A stretch of 64,000 nucleotides of DNA, taken from positions 5,022,001 to 5,086,000 of the forward strand of contig NZ_CP026124.1 of assembly GCF_002902905.1 (NCBI RefSeq), given 5' to 3'. A program made the translations under genes and the position numbers. The DNA is from Achromobacter sp. AONIH1 (GTDB taxonomy: Bacteria; Pseudomonadota; Gammaproteobacteria; Burkholderiales; Burkholderiaceae_B). Below, piece after piece: positions 47,226 through 56,321 of this stretch; the stretch's first letter is position 1, and each line of letters starts with the position of its first letter. A model generated the notes under the pieces. The model saw nothing but the letters and a program-made list of their open reading frames with translations. It did not search any database and was not told where the DNA came from.

Positions 47226-47903
47226 TCAGCCCGGCATCGCCGCCGCGGCGCGCGCCACCTTCGCCGACCGGCTCTCGAAGCGCGCCTGCGATTGCGCCAG
47301 GTAGCGCTGCACGATGGCCGGGTCCGAGGTTTTCGGAGTGCCGCCGGGGAACGGCGGCTCGGGGTCGTACTCGACCTGCAGCTGGATCAGCTTGGCGACG
47401 TCCTCGCCGCACAGATCCGCGACCACCCTCAAACCCATGTCTATACCCGAGGTGACGCCGCCCGCCGTGTAGATATGGCCGTCCACGCACATGCGTTCGT
47501 CGCTCGGAATGGCGCCGAACCGCGACAGCAGTTCACGCGCGCGCCAATGGCTGGACGCGCGCCGGCCGCGCAGCAGACCCGCCGCGCCCAGCAGCAGCGA
47601 ACCGGTGCAGATGCCGAACACATACCTGGCGGCCAGCCCCTGCCGGCGCGTGAAATCCACCCATTCGGCGTCGATGATGGCATCATCCGTGCCCGGCCCG
47701 CCGGGCGCCACCAGCAGGTCGCAGGGCGGCGCATCGGCCAGGGTGCGCGTCGGCACGAAGGCCAGTCCGTGGTCGGATCGCACCGGGTCCCGCGTTTTTG
47801 CGACAAAATCAACAGTGAAGCCCGGCGCGCTCGCCAGCACTTCGTAAGGCCCGGTCATGTCGAGCTGGGTCAGTCCTTCGAACAAGAGAATATTGACATG
47901 CAT
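47226..47903 (-). CDS. DJ-1/PfpI family protein, isonitrile hydratase-like
   Basis: 225 residues. The DJ-1 fold opens with NILLFEGLTQLDMTGPYEVL (Asp15, Glu21) and has the nucleophile elbow FGICTGSLLLGAAGLL with Cys99. LDMTGPYEV, APGGPGTDD and SSHWRARELL are the pattern of isonitrile hydratase InhA and of GlxA N-domains. It lacks the AraC DNA-binding part, so it is probably an enzyme. Its start codon abuts that of the divergent GlxA-type regulator, so the two genes surely share control. Confidence 0.85.
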   Translation of the reverse strand: MHVNILLFEGLTQLDMTGPYEVLASAPGFTVDFVAKTRDPVRSDHGLAFVPTRTLADAPPCDLLVAPGGPGTDDAIIDAEWVDFTRRQGLAARYVFGICTGSLLLGAAGLLRGRRASSHWRARELLSRFGAIPSDERMCVDGHIYTAGGVTSGIDMGLRVVADLCGEDVAKLIQLQVEYDPEPPFPGGTPKTSDPAIVQRYLAQSQARFESRSAKVARAAAAMPG

Positions 47904-48866
47904 GACGATGCTCCATCGGAAAAGCCAGACCCGAGCTTATGCGGAGCAACCGGCCCGCGCGTGCCAATCATCGCGCCGATTGCGCCAAAACGTGTCGTCT
48001 TCGTGCTGTACGACGGCTTCCAGCCGCTGGATCTGGCCGGCCCCTGGCAGGCGTTCAGCTCCGCCAACGAGGAAGCCGAGGCCGCGCTGTACCAGCTGGG
48101 CACCGTGGCCGCCGAACCCGTGGTCGCCACCTGGGACCAGGGCCTGCGCATGCAGGTGGACTGCACCTTCTCGGAAGACGGGGATGGTCCGGTGGACATG
48201 ATCGTGGTGCCCGGCGGCCCCGGCGTGGAGCGCGCCAGCGCCCATGGCGAGACGCGCGCCTGGCTGCGCCGGCGCGACGCCGGCACGCGCCGCACTTGCA
48301 GCGTCTGCACCGGCGCCTTCCTGCTGGCTTGCGCCGGCCTGCTCGACGGCCGCGTCGTCACCACGCACTGGCGCTCGGCCGACCGGCTGCGCCAGCTGTA
48401 CCCCGCGCTGCGGGTGGAGGACGACCGCCTCTACGTGGACAGCGGCAAGTACTGGACCTCGGCCGGCGTCTCGGCCGGCATCGACCTGGCCCTGGCCCTG
48501 ATCGAGCGCGACCACGGTCCCGAACTGTCGCAGCAGGTGGCGCGCCGGCTGGTGGTCTTCATGCGCCGCGGCGGCGACCAGCGCCAGTACAGCCAGACCC
48601 TGCGGCTGCAGGACCGCGCCGGCGCGCCGTTCCGCGAGCTGGTGCAGAAGATGGAGGCGCGACTGTCGGCCCGCTGGTCGATCGACGACATGGCCGACGC
48701 CTGCGGCATGTCGCGCCGCACCTTCCAACGCAAGTTCATCGCGCATTTCGGCGTGGCGCCCACGGAAGTGCTACGCATGCTGCGGCGCGAGCGCGCCGGC
48801 GCCGTGCAGGCGACCGGCAAGATGTCGAAGAAGGAAATGGAAAGGCACCTGGGGCCGATGGGCTGA
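47898..48866 (+). CDS. GlxA family transcriptional regulator (DJ-1/PfpI domain plus AraC helix-turn-helix)
   Basis: 322 residues if the ATG at 47898 is used; this ATG overlaps the first codons of the divergent DJ-1 gene. A GTG at 47961 (VPIIAPIAPKRVVFVLYDGF) would avoid the overlap and may be the true start. The DJ-1-like domain (to about 200) has FVLYDGFQPLDLAGPWQAFS and CSVCTGAFLLACAGLLDG. An AraC-type domain follows: ARWSIDDMADACGMSRRTFQ, then RKFIAHFGVAPTEVLRMLRR. It likely regulates the adjacent DJ-1 hydratase, a paralogous enzyme-regulator pair. Confidence 0.9.
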   Translation: MHDDAPSEKPDPSLCGATGPRVPIIAPIAPKRVVFVLYDGFQPLDLAGPWQAFSSANEEAEAALYQLGTVAAEPVVATWDQGLRMQVDCTFSEDGDGPVDMIVVPGGPGVERASAHGETRAWLRRRDAGTRRTCSVCTGAFLLACAGLLDGRVVTTHWRSADRLRQLYPALRVEDDRLYVDSGKYWTSAGVSAGIDLALALIERDHGPELSQQVARRLVVFMRRGGDQRQYSQTLRLQDRAGAPFRELVQKMEARLSARWSIDDMADACGMSRRTFQRKFIAHFGVAPTEVLRMLRRERAGAVQATGKMSKKEMERHLGPMG

Positions 48867-48904
48867 CCGGCCCGCCGCGCTTGCCTGCCGGCGGCATGGC
48901 CGCC

Positions 48905-49627
48905 CTACCCCGCCACCCCCACCGACACCCCGCCGCACACATGGATCAGCTGCCCGGTCACGAAGGCGGCGCGCCGGTCCATGAACATGGCCACCACGTG
49001 CGCCACCTCTTCCGGCAAGCCGCTGCGGCCCACCGGGATCGCGGCCTCCAGCGCGCGCGTGCGCGGATCGCCGGGGGGATTCGACGCGTTGAACAGTTCC
49101 GTCGCCACCGGCCCCGGCGCCACGGTGTTCACCGTGATGCCGTCGGCCGCCAGCTCCAGCGCCCAGGTCCGCGTCATGGCCGCCAGCGCGCCCTTGGACG
49201 CGCCATAGGCCGTGCGCCCAGGCTTGCCCAGCGCGGCGCGGCTGCCGATGTTGACCACGCGTCCGTGGCGGGCCGCGCGCATGCCCGGCAGCAGCGCCTG
49301 CAGCAGTACAACGGGCGCCACGAGGTTGACGGCCATGGTGCGCGCCAGCGCGTCCTGCGTGACGGCCTCGATGCCGGCGACCTCGATCATGCCGGCGTTG
49401 TTGACCAGATGCAGCACGGGGCGCGACGCGGCCAGTTCGCGCGCGGCCTCGCCCGCCGCCCGCGCGTCGGCCAGATCCACCGAGCGGAAGGTCTCGCCCG
49501 GCAACAGGGACTCGGGCGCGCCCCGGCTGAAATTGACGGCCTCGTAGCCGTCCTCGATCAGCCGCGCGACGATGGCGCGGCCGATGCCCCGGCTGCCGCC
49601 AGTGACCAAAACGGTGCCGTTTTTCAT
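48905..49627 (-). CDS. Short-chain dehydrogenase/reductase (SDR)
   Basis: 240 residues from the ATG at 49627. The Rossmann motif is TGGSRGIG (9-16); HLVNNAG and the active site Ser-Tyr-Lys (NIGSRAALGKPGRTAYGASKG) follow. The enzyme is of FabG-like classical type using NAD(P)H. The start codon overlaps the stop of the Bug receptor gene (ATGA), so the two are translationally coupled. This suggests it oxidises or reduces the solute bound by that receptor or a product of it. Confidence 0.92.
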   Translation of the reverse strand: MKNGTVLVTGGSRGIGRAIVARLIEDGYEAVNFSRGAPESLLPGETFRSVDLADARAAGEAARELAASRPVLHLVNNAGMIEVAGIEAVTQDALARTMAVNLVAPVVLLQALLPGMRAARHGRVVNIGSRAALGKPGRTAYGASKGALAAMTRTWALELAADGITVNTVAPGPVATELFNASNPPGDPRTRALEAAIPVGRSGLPEEVAHVVAMFMDRRAAFVTGQLIHVCGGVSVGVAG

Positions 49628-50622
49628 TGCGCGGTGATGCCCTTGTCCTTGACCAGCCCGCCCCATTTGCGCCGCTCGTCCTGCTCGAACGCGGCCAGTT
49701 CCGGGCCGAACAGCGCGCCGGGCTTGGCGCCCTGCGCGGCGAAGCGCACGGCCAGATCAGGCGAGCGCAGCCCCTCGCGGGCCGCCTCGATCAATTGCCT
49801 GACGACGGGCTCGGGCGTGCCGCGCGGTGCGTACAGGGCAAACCAGGCGGTCACGTCGAAGCCCGGCAGCCCCGATTCCGCGACGGTCGGCAGCGCCGGC
49901 GCGGACGGATCGCGCGCCGCCGACGTCACGGCCACGCCGCGCACCAGTCCGCCGTCCTGGATCTGAGCCAGCGCGCCCGGCAGGTTGTCGAACAGCAGAT
50001 CCACCTGGCCGCCAGCCACCGCCGGCAGGGAAGCGGAGGTGCCCTTGAACGGCACATGCAGCATCGAGATGCCGGCCATGGCCTCGAAATAGGCGCCGGT
50101 CAGGTGCACCGACGAACCGACGCCCGGCGAGGCGTAGGTCAGCTTGCGCTCCGGATTCTGGCGCGCGGCCTGGATGATGTCGGCCACCGTGCGGTACGGC
50201 GACCTGGCGCTGACGGCGATGACGTTGGGCGTGGTCGACACCAGCGCGATCGGCACGAAGTCGCGCGCCGGATCGAAGGTCATGTTGGCGTACAGGAAGG
50301 GATTGATGCTTTGCGTACCGATGGTGCCCAGGCCCAGCGTGTAGCCGTCGGCCTTGGCCCGCGCCACGTAGGCCATGCCGATATTGCCGCCCGCCCCCGG
50401 CCGGTTCTCGACCAGCACGGTCTGCTTCAGGCCGGGCTCCAGCGCGCGGGCGATGGCGCGGCCGAACAGATCGGCCCCGCCGCCCGGCGGATAGGGCACG
50501 ACCACGGTCACGGGATGTTCGGGATAGCCGGCTGCGGCGGCCGGCCCCGTCGCCACGGCCAGCGCCGCGATGGTGAAGGCGAATGCGGCCCGCAGGGCGC
50601 GCGCATGCTGTTGTTGCGTCAT
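49624..50622 (-). CDS. Bug/TctC-type periplasmic solute receptor
   Basis: 332 residues; the ATG at 50622 follows GGAGACAGACTC. Signal peptide about 1-30 (ending AAAAGYP). The Bug family signature is complete: YPEHPVTVVVPYPPGGGADLFGRAIA, then VLVENRPGAGGNIGMAYVAR and LTYASPGVGSSVHLTGAYFE. Bug receptors are greatly expanded in Bordetella and relatives and bind small carboxylates or amides. No TctAB permease is nearby, so it is an orphan receptor. It is coupled to the downstream SDR and divergent from the cyclase-ligase cluster. Confidence 0.95.
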   Translation of the reverse strand: MTQQQHARALRAAFAFTIAALAVATGPAAAAGYPEHPVTVVVPYPPGGGADLFGRAIARALEPGLKQTVLVENRPGAGGNIGMAYVARAKADGYTLGLGTIGTQSINPFLYANMTFDPARDFVPIALVSTTPNVIAVSARSPYRTVADIIQAARQNPERKLTYASPGVGSSVHLTGAYFEAMAGISMLHVPFKGTSASLPAVAGGQVDLLFDNLPGALAQIQDGGLVRGVAVTSAARDPSAPALPTVAESGLPGFDVTAWFALYAPRGTPEPVVRQLIEAAREGLRSPDLAVRFAAQGAKPGALFGPELAAFEQDERRKWGGLVKDKGITAQ

Positions 50623-50848
50623 GAGTCTGTCTCCTTGAGGGCCAGTGGCCCTGCCCCCGCTTTGCCGCGGGTGTCTCATGCGCGCAGCCTGCCTGCGCGC
50701 CCGATACGCACATACAAAACCACTGCGAACCCACTTTGAACCAGGCCGGCCATGCCGCGTGACGCGCCCGCCGCCAGCCGCATGCCGTCGCGCGCCGGGG
50801 CGGCCCGGCGTCAGATGACGGCAATCGGAAGAATGCCGATGGATCAAA

Positions 50849-50866
50849 AGTACATAAATACGTACT
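50849..50866. promoter_or_regulatory. Candidate GntR operator in the Bug/cyclase divergent region
   Basis: AGTAC-N8-GTACT is a 5-bp inverted repeat with a partly symmetric AT spacer. It lies 41 bases before the cyclase start, in a locally AT-rich patch (50845-50885) of an otherwise featureless 284-base gap. A HutC-type GntR gene sits in the downstream cluster. The Bug gene may share the site. Confidence 0.45.
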
Positions 50867-50906
50867 ATATTCATATAAACACGAAAAACCGACCGGAGAC
50901 AAGCCC

Positions 50907-51941
50907 ATGAAACGCTGGACCCGCCGGCCCGAGGGATCGACCTGGGGCGATTTCGGACCGGACGACGAGATCGGCCGCCTGAACCTGCTGACCGAAGAAA
51001 AAGTGCTGCAGGCCGTGCGCGAAGTGCGCGCCGGCAAGGTCTTCTGCCTGTCGCTGCCGCTGGACCTGCCGGGCGGCAACGTGCTCAATCCGCGCCGCCA
51101 TCCGCCGGCGCTGGCGCCCACGCGCCGCGACGGCCAGCCTTACCTGAACTTCCAGATGTCGCGCCTGCAGGAAGGCGCGGTCGACGTGCTGTCGGACGAC
51201 CAGGCCACGCTGTCGCTGCAATACTCCACGCAATGGGACGGCCTGAGCCATGTCGGCGCGCTGTTCGACGTGCTGGGCGACGGCCAGGCCCGGCGCGTGT
51301 ACTACAACGGCTATGCCGCCGGCGTGGACGTGCTGGGCGGCGGCGATCCTGGCGCCGATGCCTGCTGCCCGCCCGGCGCCTCGTATGCGCGCCGGCTCAG
51401 CGTCAGCCGCTACGCGGAAAAAGGCATGCAGGGCCGTGGTGTGCTGCTGGACCTGGCGCGCGCCTTCGGCACCGGCCGCACGCCGGTCGGCCTGGCGCAG
51501 TTGCAGGCCGCGATGCACGAACAGCGGGTCGCGGTGGAACCCGGCGACATGCTGGTGCTGCGCACCGGCTTCGCCGAGGCGCTGGTGCAGATGGACGGCA
51601 AGCCCGACGCGCATCGCCTGGAACAGACGGGCGCGGTGCTGGACGGCGCCGACGCCGCATTGCTGGACTGGATCACCGACAGCGGCGTGGCCGCGATCTG
51701 CGCCGACAACTACGCGGTCGAGGCCTACCCCGCGCGCACGTCCGGCCCCGGCCATTCGATCCTGCCACTGCATCATCACTGCCTGTTCAAGCTGGGCGTG
51801 CCGCTGGCCGAACTCTGGTACCTGAAGGATCTGGCCGACTGGCTGCACGCGCAGGGCCGCAACCGCTTCCTGCTCACCGCGCCGCCGCTGCGGCTGCCGG
51901 GCGCGGTCGGCTCGCCGGTGACGCCGATCGCCACAGTCTGA
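50907..51941 (+). CDS. Cyclase family protein (metal-dependent hydrolase, kynurenine formamidase fold)
   Basis: 344 residues. The N-terminal WTRRPEGSTWGDFGPDDEIG, and the metal-site block TQWDGLSHVGALFD (His and Asp ligands), then RRVYYNGYAAG, place it in the Cyclase_2 superfamily with isatin hydrolase and kynurenine formamidase, in the longer subgroup. It hydrolyses a cyclic amide, formamide or lactone; the substrate is unknown. It is first gene of a plus-strand cluster with an acyl-CoA ligase (78 bases on), a GntR regulator and a solute receptor. Confidence 0.88.
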   Translation: MKRWTRRPEGSTWGDFGPDDEIGRLNLLTEEKVLQAVREVRAGKVFCLSLPLDLPGGNVLNPRRHPPALAPTRRDGQPYLNFQMSRLQEGAVDVLSDDQATLSLQYSTQWDGLSHVGALFDVLGDGQARRVYYNGYAAGVDVLGGGDPGADACCPPGASYARRLSVSRYAEKGMQGRGVLLDLARAFGTGRTPVGLAQLQAAMHEQRVAVEPGDMLVLRTGFAEALVQMDGKPDAHRLEQTGAVLDGADAALLDWITDSGVAAICADNYAVEAYPARTSGPGHSILPLHHHCLFKLGVPLAELWYLKDLADWLHAQGRNRFLLTAPPLRLPGAVGSPVTPIATV

Positions 51942-52018
51942 TACCACCATCCTTCGAACCATCGCCGGCGGACTTTCGCCCCATCCGCCACCGCGCCAGC
52001 GCCCATCGAATCATTTCA

Positions 52019-53671
52019 ATGAACACCGTGCCCGTCTCCAACGCTATTGCCGACACCTTCGCCGCTCACCTGGATGCGCTGGCCGCCGCCGATCCCGCGC
52101 GCGCCCTGCTGATCGACCCGGACGGCGCCGTCAGCGCCGCCGAGCTGCGCGCGCGCGCCGTCGCGCTGGCCGCCGGCCTGAGCCGCCTGGGATTGCAGCC
52201 CGGCCAGCGCGTGGCCATCTGGCTGCCCAACTGCGCCGCCTGGGTCGAATCCTTCCTGGCCTGCGCGCGGCTGGGCGCGCTGGCGCTGGCGGTCAACACT
52301 CGTTTCCGCGCGCTGGAAGTGGCCGACATCCTGGGGCGCGGCAAGGCCGACTGGCTGATCTTCTGGCCGGGCTTCAAGGGCATCGACTTCCAGGGCGTCC
52401 TGGACGACGTGCCGGCCGAGGCCCTGGCGCGGCTGCGCGGCGTGATCGCCATCGACGCGCCTGACGCTGCGGCGGCCGGGTTGACGGCGCCAGAGGCGTC
52501 CGCCGCCACCGGCGACCGACATGCCCTGCCCCGACACCGCTACGCCGACCTGCGCGCCTGCGCCGACGCGCCGCCGCCCGCCCAGGCCAACACCGGCGTG
52601 CTGTGCTTCACCACGTCCGGCACCACTTCCCGGCCCAAGTTCGTGCTGCACGACCAGCGCACCCTGCTGGCGCACGGCGCGGCGGTGGCGCGCGCCTTCG
52701 CCTACGGGCCGGCCACCCGCGTGCTGGCCAGCGCGCCGTTCTGCGGCGCATTCGGCTTCTCCACGCTGGTCAGCGGGCTGGCGCAAGGCGCGCCGGTGGT
52801 CTGCTCCCCGGTGTTCGACGCGGCGGCCTCGGCGCGCGAGATTCGCGAACACGCCATCACTCATACCTACGCCAACAACGAGGCCCTGACGGGCATCATG
52901 CGCGCGGCCGCGCCCGGCGACCTGGCATCGGCGCGGCTGTTCGGCTTCGCCAGCTTCACCCCGGCGCTGGACGGCATGCTGGACCTGGCGCGGCAGCAGG
53001 ACGTGCCGCTGACGGGCTTGTACGGATCGAGCGAACTCCAGGCGCTGGCCGCCGGCCAGCCGACGACGCCGGCCCGGGGCGATGTGTCGGCGCGCCTGCT
53101 GCCGGGCGGCGCGCTGGTCCATCCCGAGGCGCGGGTACGCGCGCGCGATCCGGAAAGCGGCGCCGTGCTGCCGCCGGGACAGTCGGGCGAATTGGAAATC
53201 CGTTCGCCCAGTCTGATGCTGGGCTACCTGGACAATCCCGAAGCCACCGCCCGCGCGTTCACGGACGACGGCTACTTCAAGACCGGCGACCTGGGCTATG
53301 CCTTGAGCGAGCAGCAGTTCGTGTTCCAGGCGCGCATGGGCGACTCGCTGCGGCTGGCGGGCTTCCTGGTCAATCCGGCCGAGATCGAGCAGGTGGTCGA
53401 GTCGCTGCCCGGCGTGCGCGCCTGCCAGGTGGTGGGCGCGACGCGCGCGGACAAGACCGTGCCCTACGCCTTCGTGCTGCTGCAACCGGGCGCGCGGGCC
53501 GACGCCGCGGGCTGGACCGCCGCCTGCAAGGCCGTGATGGCGGGCTTCAAGGTGCCCGCCGGCTTCACCGCGCTGGATGCCTTCCCGTCCATTGAAAGCG
53601 CCAACTCGGTGAAGATCCAGAAGCACAGGCTGCGCGAGATGGCCGAGGCCCTGCTCGCCGCCGCCCCCTGA
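52019..53671 (+). CDS. AMP-dependent acyl-CoA synthetase/ligase
   Basis: 550 residues from the ATG at 52019. ANL-superfamily motifs appear in order: A3 FTTSGTTSRPKFVLH near 197-211, LTGLYGSSELQA near 334, TGDLGY near 421 (A7), LRLAGFLVNPAEIEQVV near 440 (A8) and the catalytic lysine in NSVKIQKHRLRE near 535 (A10). It activates a carboxylic acid to its CoA thioester. Given the preceding cyclase, the substrate may be the acid that enzyme releases. The reading frame extends far upstream, but only this ATG gives the normal N-terminus. Confidence 0.9.
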   Translation: MNTVPVSNAIADTFAAHLDALAAADPARALLIDPDGAVSAAELRARAVALAAGLSRLGLQPGQRVAIWLPNCAAWVESFLACARLGALALAVNTRFRALEVADILGRGKADWLIFWPGFKGIDFQGVLDDVPAEALARLRGVIAIDAPDAAAAGLTAPEASAATGDRHALPRHRYADLRACADAPPPAQANTGVLCFTTSGTTSRPKFVLHDQRTLLAHGAAVARAFAYGPATRVLASAPFCGAFGFSTLVSGLAQGAPVVCSPVFDAAASAREIREHAITHTYANNEALTGIMRAAAPGDLASARLFGFASFTPALDGMLDLARQQDVPLTGLYGSSELQALAAGQPTTPARGDVSARLLPGGALVHPEARVRARDPESGAVLPPGQSGELEIRSPSLMLGYLDNPEATARAFTDDGYFKTGDLGYALSEQQFVFQARMGDSLRLAGFLVNPAEIEQVVESLPGVRACQVVGATRADKTVPYAFVLLQPGARADAAGWTAACKAVMAGFKVPAGFTALDAFPSIESANSVKIQKHRLREMAEALLAAAP

Positions 53672-53697
53672 TCCGAACCCGCCCACGACCGACGCCC

Positions 53698-54441
53698 ATG
53701 CCCGCGCCCAAGCTCTTCTCGCACAGCCCGCAGCCGCTCTACCTGCAGGCGGCCGCCCTGTTCCGCAGCCATATCCAGAACCGCAGCTGGCGGCCCGGCC
53801 AGCAGATCCCGCCGCTCGAAGCGCTGGTGGAAACCTACGGCATCTCGCGCGCCACCATCCGCCAGGCGCTGGGCCAGCTGGAGCAGGACGGGCTGATCCG
53901 CCGCTCGCGCGGCTCGGGCACCTTCGTCAACGCCGAACTGCCCGAAACGCCCACGCTGCTGATCCCCAAGACCTGGGCCGAGACGGTCGAACTGAGCAAC
54001 CAGCTGGGCACCGTGTCGCTGGTGGAGGCCGAGGCCGGCCTGCCCTTGCCCGACCCGCTGGGCATGCCCTGCGACGCCGGCCGCGACGGCAGCTTCCAGT
54101 ACCTGCGTCGCGTGCACACCACCGAGGGCGGCCCCTTCTGCTACAGCGAAGTGTTCCTGGAAAGCGCGCTGTTCCGCAAGCACCGCGCGCAGATCAACAA
54201 AAGCACCGTGGCGCCGGTGCTGGACCGCTACTACGGCGCGCGCCTGACGCAGGCGCGCCAGGTGCTCAACGTGATCGAGGCAGGGCAGGAATCGGCCGAG
54301 GCGCTGCAGATTCCCGTGTCCTCGCCGGTGGCCGAACTGCGCCGCTACGCCTGCATCGACGACAACGTGGTGTATTACGCGCGGCTGGAGTTTCCGTTCC
54401 GCAAGGTAAGGATGGAGTTCGACCTGCTGGCCGGCCGCTGA
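53698..54441 (+). CDS. GntR family regulator with UTRA domain (HutC subfamily)
   Basis: 247 residues. The winged helix (about 12-78) reads PLYLQAAALFRSHIQNRSWR then ALVETYGISRATIRQALGQL and LIRRSRGSGTFV. The UTRA ligand domain follows (about 100-240), ending VVYYARLEFPFRKVRMEFDL. It lies 26 bases after the ligase and likely represses this cluster, with a candidate operator at 50849. Confidence 0.92.
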   Translation: MPAPKLFSHSPQPLYLQAAALFRSHIQNRSWRPGQQIPPLEALVETYGISRATIRQALGQLEQDGLIRRSRGSGTFVNAELPETPTLLIPKTWAETVELSNQLGTVSLVEAEAGLPLPDPLGMPCDAGRDGSFQYLRRVHTTEGGPFCYSEVFLESALFRKHRAQINKSTVAPVLDRYYGARLTQARQVLNVIEAGQESAEALQIPVSSPVAELRRYACIDDNVVYYARLEFPFRKVRMEFDLLAGR

Positions 54442-54538
54442 GACACACGAACGAATGAATAACAGAGCGCCGCAGCAATCAGCCCCAGGCGCCATACGAA
54501 GACCGACGACACCCGGCACCCAAGAGGAGACCCCTTCC

Positions 54539-55816
54539 ATGAAGTCCCAACCGCAATTCCGTCCGGCCGCGATCCCGCGCCGGCCGCTCACCCGCCTGTG
54601 CGCCGCCCTGGCGCTGGCCGCCATCCCCGCCCTGCCCGCGCTGGCCCAGGCCCCCGCCATCTCCGACGATATCGTCCGGCTCGGCCTGATCCTGGACATG
54701 AGCGGCGTCTACGCCGACGTCACCGGCAAGGGCAGCGCCACCGCCGCCGAGATGGCCATCGCCGATTTCGGCGGCCAGGTGCTGGGCAAGAAGATCGACC
54801 TGCTGGTGGCCGACCACCAGAACAAGGCCGACATCGCCGCCGCCCGCGCGCGCGAGTGGTACGACACGCAGAAGGTGGATGCCATCATGGACGTGGCCGG
54901 CTCCGCGCCGGCGCTGGCGGTGCTGGAGGTGGCGCGCGAGAAAAAACGCATCGTGGTCTACAGCGGTCCCGGCACCGAGCGCATCACCAACGACCTGTGC
55001 TCGCCCTATTCGGTGCACTACACCTACGACACCTGGTCGCTGGCCAACACCACCGCGCGCGCCACGGTGGAGCAAGGCGGCAAGAGCTGGTATTTCCTGA
55101 CGGCGGACTACGGCTTCGGCTATACGCTGCAAGCCTCGGCCACCGAAGTGGTCAAGGCCAATGGCGGCACCGTGCTGGGCGCGGCGCGCCATCCGCTGGG
55201 CTCGTCGGACTTCGCCTCTTATCTGCTGCAGGCCCAGGCCAGCCGCGCGCAGGTCATCGGGCTGGCCAACGCGGGCGGCGACACGGTCAACGCGATCAAG
55301 GCGGCCAGCGAATTCGGGCTGACCCGCGGCGGCCAGAAGATGGCCGGCCTGCTGCTGTACATCAACGACATCCACGCCATCGGCCTGGAAGCCGCCGCCG
55401 GCCTGACGCTGACCGAGGCCTTCTACTGGGACCTGAACGAGCAGACCCGCGCCTGGTCCAAGCGCTACTACGACAAACTTGGCAAAATGCCCAACATGAG
55501 CCAGGCGGGCACGTATTCCTCGGTCATGCACTACCTGAAGGCGGTGCAGGCCGCCGGCACCGACGACGCCGCCGCGGTCATGAAACAGATGAAGGCCATG
55601 CCCATCAACGACTTCTTCGCCACCAACGGCCGCATCCGCGAGGATGGCCGCATGGTGCATGACATGTACCTGTTCGAGGTCAAGAAGCCGTCCGAGTCGA
55701 AGCAGCCTTGGGACTACTACAAGCTGCTGGCCACGCTGCCGGGCGACCAGGCTTTCATGCCCCTGTCGAAATCCTCGTGCCCGCTGGTCAAGCAGGCCGG
55801 GGCAGCCAAGGACTGA
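54539..55816 (+). CDS. ABC-type branched-chain amino-acid-like substrate-binding protein (LivK family)
   Basis: 425 residues from the ATG at 54539, with AGAGGAGA just upstream; the frame extends to 54455 but lacks such a site. Sec signal to about residue 38 (LPALAQA-P). The type I periplasmic-binding fold (Peripla_BP_6) shows IVRLGLILDMSGVYADVTGK, ADHQNKADIAAARAREWYDT and FYWDLNEQTRAWSKRYYDK. No ABC permease or ATPase genes follow; the receptor is an orphan within the cyclase/ligase cluster and presumably docks to a system elsewhere. Confidence 0.93.
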   Translation: MKSQPQFRPAAIPRRPLTRLCAALALAAIPALPALAQAPAISDDIVRLGLILDMSGVYADVTGKGSATAAEMAIADFGGQVLGKKIDLLVADHQNKADIAAARAREWYDTQKVDAIMDVAGSAPALAVLEVAREKKRIVVYSGPGTERITNDLCSPYSVHYTYDTWSLANTTARATVEQGGKSWYFLTADYGFGYTLQASATEVVKANGGTVLGAARHPLGSSDFASYLLQAQASRAQVIGLANAGGDTVNAIKAASEFGLTRGGQKMAGLLLYINDIHAIGLEAAAGLTLTEAFYWDLNEQTRAWSKRYYDKLGKMPNMSQAGTYSSVMHYLKAVQAAGTDDAAAVMKQMKAMPINDFFATNGRIREDGRMVHDMYLFEVKKPSESKQPWDYYKLLATLPGDQAFMPLSKSSCPLVKQAGAAKD

Positions 55817-55818
55817 CC

Positions 55819-56244
55819 ATGCACACCCAGCGCCCCATCCCCGCCACCATCGCCGCCGTCATCCGCGACGGCCAGGTGCTGCTGGTGCGCCGCGCCAATC
55901 CGCCGGACCAGGGGCGCTGGGCTTTTCCCGGCGGCAAGATCGAGATGGGCGAACGCATCGAGGACGCGGCCGCGCGCGAGCTGTTCGAGGAAACCGGCGT
56001 CACCGCCGAGCCGCTGACGGTGTTCGACGCGGTCGACGTGTTCGACCACGACGCCGACGGCCTGCTGCGCCGCCACTACATCCTGGTGGCCGTGCTGTGC
56101 CGCTGGATCTCGGGCGAGCCGGTGGCCGGCGACGACGCCAGCCAGGCGCGCTGGGTGCCGCTGGCCGAGCTGGACGCGCAGGCGCTGGCCCTGAGCTTCG
56201 GCGTGGCGGACGTGGCGCGCAAGGCGGCGGCGCTGGCGGGCTGA
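55819..56244 (+). CDS. Nudix hydrolase
   Basis: 141 residues from the ATG at 55819, two bases after the stop of the solute-receptor gene. The Nudix box GGKIEMGERIEDAAARELFE-ETGV is perfect (GX5EX7REUXEEXGU). A VLLVRRANPPDQGRWAFPGG strand precedes it, as in ADP-ribose or MutT-like pyrophosphatases. The exact nucleotide substrate is unknown. Close spacing suggests co-transcription with the receptor gene, though no functional link is clear. Confidence 0.92.
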   Translation: MHTQRPIPATIAAVIRDGQVLLVRRANPPDQGRWAFPGGKIEMGERIEDAAARELFEETGVTAEPLTVFDAVDVFDHDADGLLRRHYILVAVLCRWISGEPVAGDDASQARWVPLAELDAQALALSFGVADVARKAAALAG

Positions 56245-56321
56245 ACCGCGCCGCGCCTCCCGTCATCCCCGCCGCGCATTCCCCTATGATGGACGGCCAC
56301 GCCGCTCATCCCGCCCGCCCC

